Positions 62,272 to 64,000 of a stretch of 64,000 nucleotides of DNA are shown piece after piece (position 1 is the stretch's first letter; each line of letters opens with the position of its first letter). The translations under genes were made by a program, and so were the position numbers. The notes below the pieces were generated by a model that worked only from the letters and a program-made list of their open reading frames with translations, ran no database searches and was not told the origin of the DNA. Source of the stretch: Micropterix aruncella. Its lineage: Eukaryota > Arthropoda > Insecta > Lepidoptera > Micropterigidae. Location of the stretch: positions 2,587,595-2,651,594 of the forward strand of contig OX155978.1 of the NCBI GenBank assembly GCA_944548615.1, given 5' to 3'.

Positions 62272-62495
62272 GCTCGATTGCATTTTTTGTGAACTAAAAC
62301 TGGAATTAGTTCAAGCGAATAAGATAGAGCACAATATGAAACGAACGATGGTTGATAAAAACTACCAGACAAACTTATTCTCATTCGAATGAATTTGAAC
62401 ACATTTCGTGCGGTGTTGGATTCAGATGCTGTGGGCAGTTTGAACACACGAACTAATTTCCGATTTTAGTTCACGAAGAAACGCAATCGAGCCCA
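62272..62495 (+). mobile_element. MITE with 30-bp terminal inverted repeats
   Basis: Starts gggctcgattgcattttttg and ends with its near-exact reverse complement; arms include gtgaactaaaa. Possible 3-bp duplication aat. About 224 bp, no ORF of its own. Confidence 0.75.
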
Positions 62496-63407
62496 ATATA
62501 TATTAAATTTTATTAATAATATAAATACTATGATTGTAAGATTTTTTTTATTTATTTATTCATTTGATTAGAATTAATTTCTATAAAACATTGATTTTGG
62601 CCACAAAAATAACAGGAACCAAATGGCAAAACCGTAACCTCATGCTTATTTGATTTTGTCACTCAACTGGGACTAACCCGTTCTATTCAAACATTGTCGT
62701 AAAATGCTCATAAAACTAAATTGGATTAAGAGGCCGTACACGAAATTTTGCGCATTTCGTGAATTTACGTAATTTTTCAGACGTGAATTTAAGGTAAAAA
62801 TACTGTATTTCTATAAGTTTTATTGCACAACCTAAAAGATCACTTATATTATTGTCTAATGAGTGAGCTACTTTTTTAAAAATTATTATAAAATTTTGAT
62901 TATTTGACCTTAAACCGGCGACTGTTTGTGAATTTTTGCTGTAAGAGGTTTAGAATATAACATATTTACGAATCGTTTTGATATCTAAACGGTATAAAAA
63001 AAATTACAATTTATTGTTGTGAAAGTCCTCTATATAATAAGTGAATCACTTTTTACTACTTTCATATAAAATTGTTGATAAAAAAATATTTAACTTTGTC
63101 ATTTTTTTTACAAAATGGGCGAAGAAATGCTTTTGATTTTGGCCATTTAGAACTCTCGTTCATAAAATAAAAACAACAGAAATAAACTTTAGTTCAATAT
63201 CAATCCATTTCCTCAAAAAAAATGCAAAGCATTAATTAAAATTGGCAATAAAGTCTTTTCAAACAATCTAATTCTCGCGTTATGATTCTCGCCTATGATA
63301 CGATTTACGCCTCAAATCAGCTAGTCCCCGCCGAGCGCTTCCAAAGGGTGGACGTATCTCTTTGGCTCCGAAAATCCTACCTACCTATAGTTATATTATA
63401 CCATTGA
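62496..63407. other. AT-rich, nothing recognised
   Basis: No ORF or family match seen; homopolymer-rich. Confidence 0.45.
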
Positions 63408-63519
63408 TTATAGAGGTATCACGGCCCACATCGATTTCGTACACGGCCTCTTAAATTGTGGTCTCAAAAAAAACGGTTGTGTCACTCCAAGTCTCAACGA
63501 CCTTGATAGAGCCCAAATT

Positions 63520-63700
63520 TGATACGATTGAGCTGAAATTTGACATGCAGGCATCATTTGGTCATGGCAAGAGTTGAAAAGGAAAATCGTCCCACCAGGG
63601 GGCGCCCTAGTCATATTTTAATATCAAAATATTGGACTTAGAGACCTGAAGTTCGGTACACAGATGAGTTGTAGGGCAGAAACCACATTGTATTAGGTTC
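63520..63700 (+). repeat. Interspersed repeat 'B', partial
   Basis: Contains gcaggcatcatttggtcatg and the following 130 bp of the family. Confidence 0.6.
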
Positions 63701-63744
63701 GAATTAAGTTCTCGCTGTGTTTTTTTATGAAAATGCAATGTATT

Positions 63745-63975
63745 GTGAAAAAATGGTTACAAATAAATCGATCAAAGTATTGCCCTTCGCTAGCTACAAC
63801 TTATTCCTATCTTTCCGGCAGAGATTCAATACAGTTACGGTAAAAGTGTTCATCTTTTGAGGCTATCCACGAACAAATCCATTTTTTGATGTCTTCATAT
63901 GAGCGGAACTGCTGATCAGCCAGACAGACATCTGGGGAATATGGAAGGTGGGTAGGACTTCCCATTTGAGTGTTT
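63745..63975 (-). pseudogene. mariner-like transposase C-terminal fragment
   Basis: Minus-strand pieces in shifted frames: LKWEVLPHLPYSPDVC, EDIKKWIV and SKDEHFYRNCIESLPE. These are mariner (DD34D) C-terminal blocks with frameshifts. Confidence 0.7.
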
Positions 63976-63981
63976 CCAGGT

Positions 63982-64000
63982 GGGAGTTAATGGGCCCTTG
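63982..64000 (+). repeat. Start of a family H copy, cut by window end
   Basis: gggagttaatgggcccttg, exactly the family 5' end. Confidence 0.65.

Noticed and set aside
62265..62447. 60-codon ORF
   Set aside because: Inside a MITE with 30-bp inverted repeats.

Overview
The window looks like nuclear DNA of an insect, most likely a lepidopteran. It is AT-rich and saturated with transposable elements. These include a piggyBac whose terminal repeat starts CCCTAGAAAGATA, short Helitrons with TC...CAGCTAGT ends of the kind common in moths and butterflies, many LINE fragments, Tc1/mariner remnants and TTAA-flanked MITEs. No bacterial gene organisation is present. The species cannot be named from this sequence. 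Nearly every long ORF is a transposon ORF or a shadow of a repeat.

The one host gene I can establish is on the minus strand: a DEAH-box RNA helicase matching DHX35. I found thirteen exons by translating short conserved pieces and checking AG/GT borders and codon phase. They run from 57953 down to the stop codon at 20623. All join in frame (1917 nt, 638 codons plus stop) and carry motifs Ia, II, III, V and VI and the C-terminal helicase-associated region. The first exon(s), with the start and Walker A, lie beyond the right end of the window or were not found. The twelve introns total about 35 kb and are mostly transposons.

Layout. 1-9.3 kb: fragments of a 670-bp hairpin-ended repeat ('family H'), Helitrons and a fold-back MITE. 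9.3-12.2 kb: a nearly complete LINE with an intact reverse transcriptase. 12.3-17 kb: further LINE pieces and a palindromic satellite. 18.4-19.1 kb: a (TA)n tract and a 200-N assembly gap. 20.6-58 kb: DHX35 with its TE-filled introns. 58-62 kb: a 115-120-bp tandem array split by a LINE fragment, itself split by a piggyBac, itself split by a Penelope-like element. 62-64 kb: MITE, mariner and family H fragments.

Two repeat families deserve most attention. Family H is about 660-675 bp, has no poly(A), ends in a hairpin and makes 9-16-bp target-site duplications, which suggests target-primed retroposition. 'Family E' is a LINE whose C-terminal protein carries a zinc knuckle and a PD-(D/E)XK-like (restriction-like endonuclease) signature. 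Its copies show repeated internal inversions at almost the same point about 55 bp from the 3' end.
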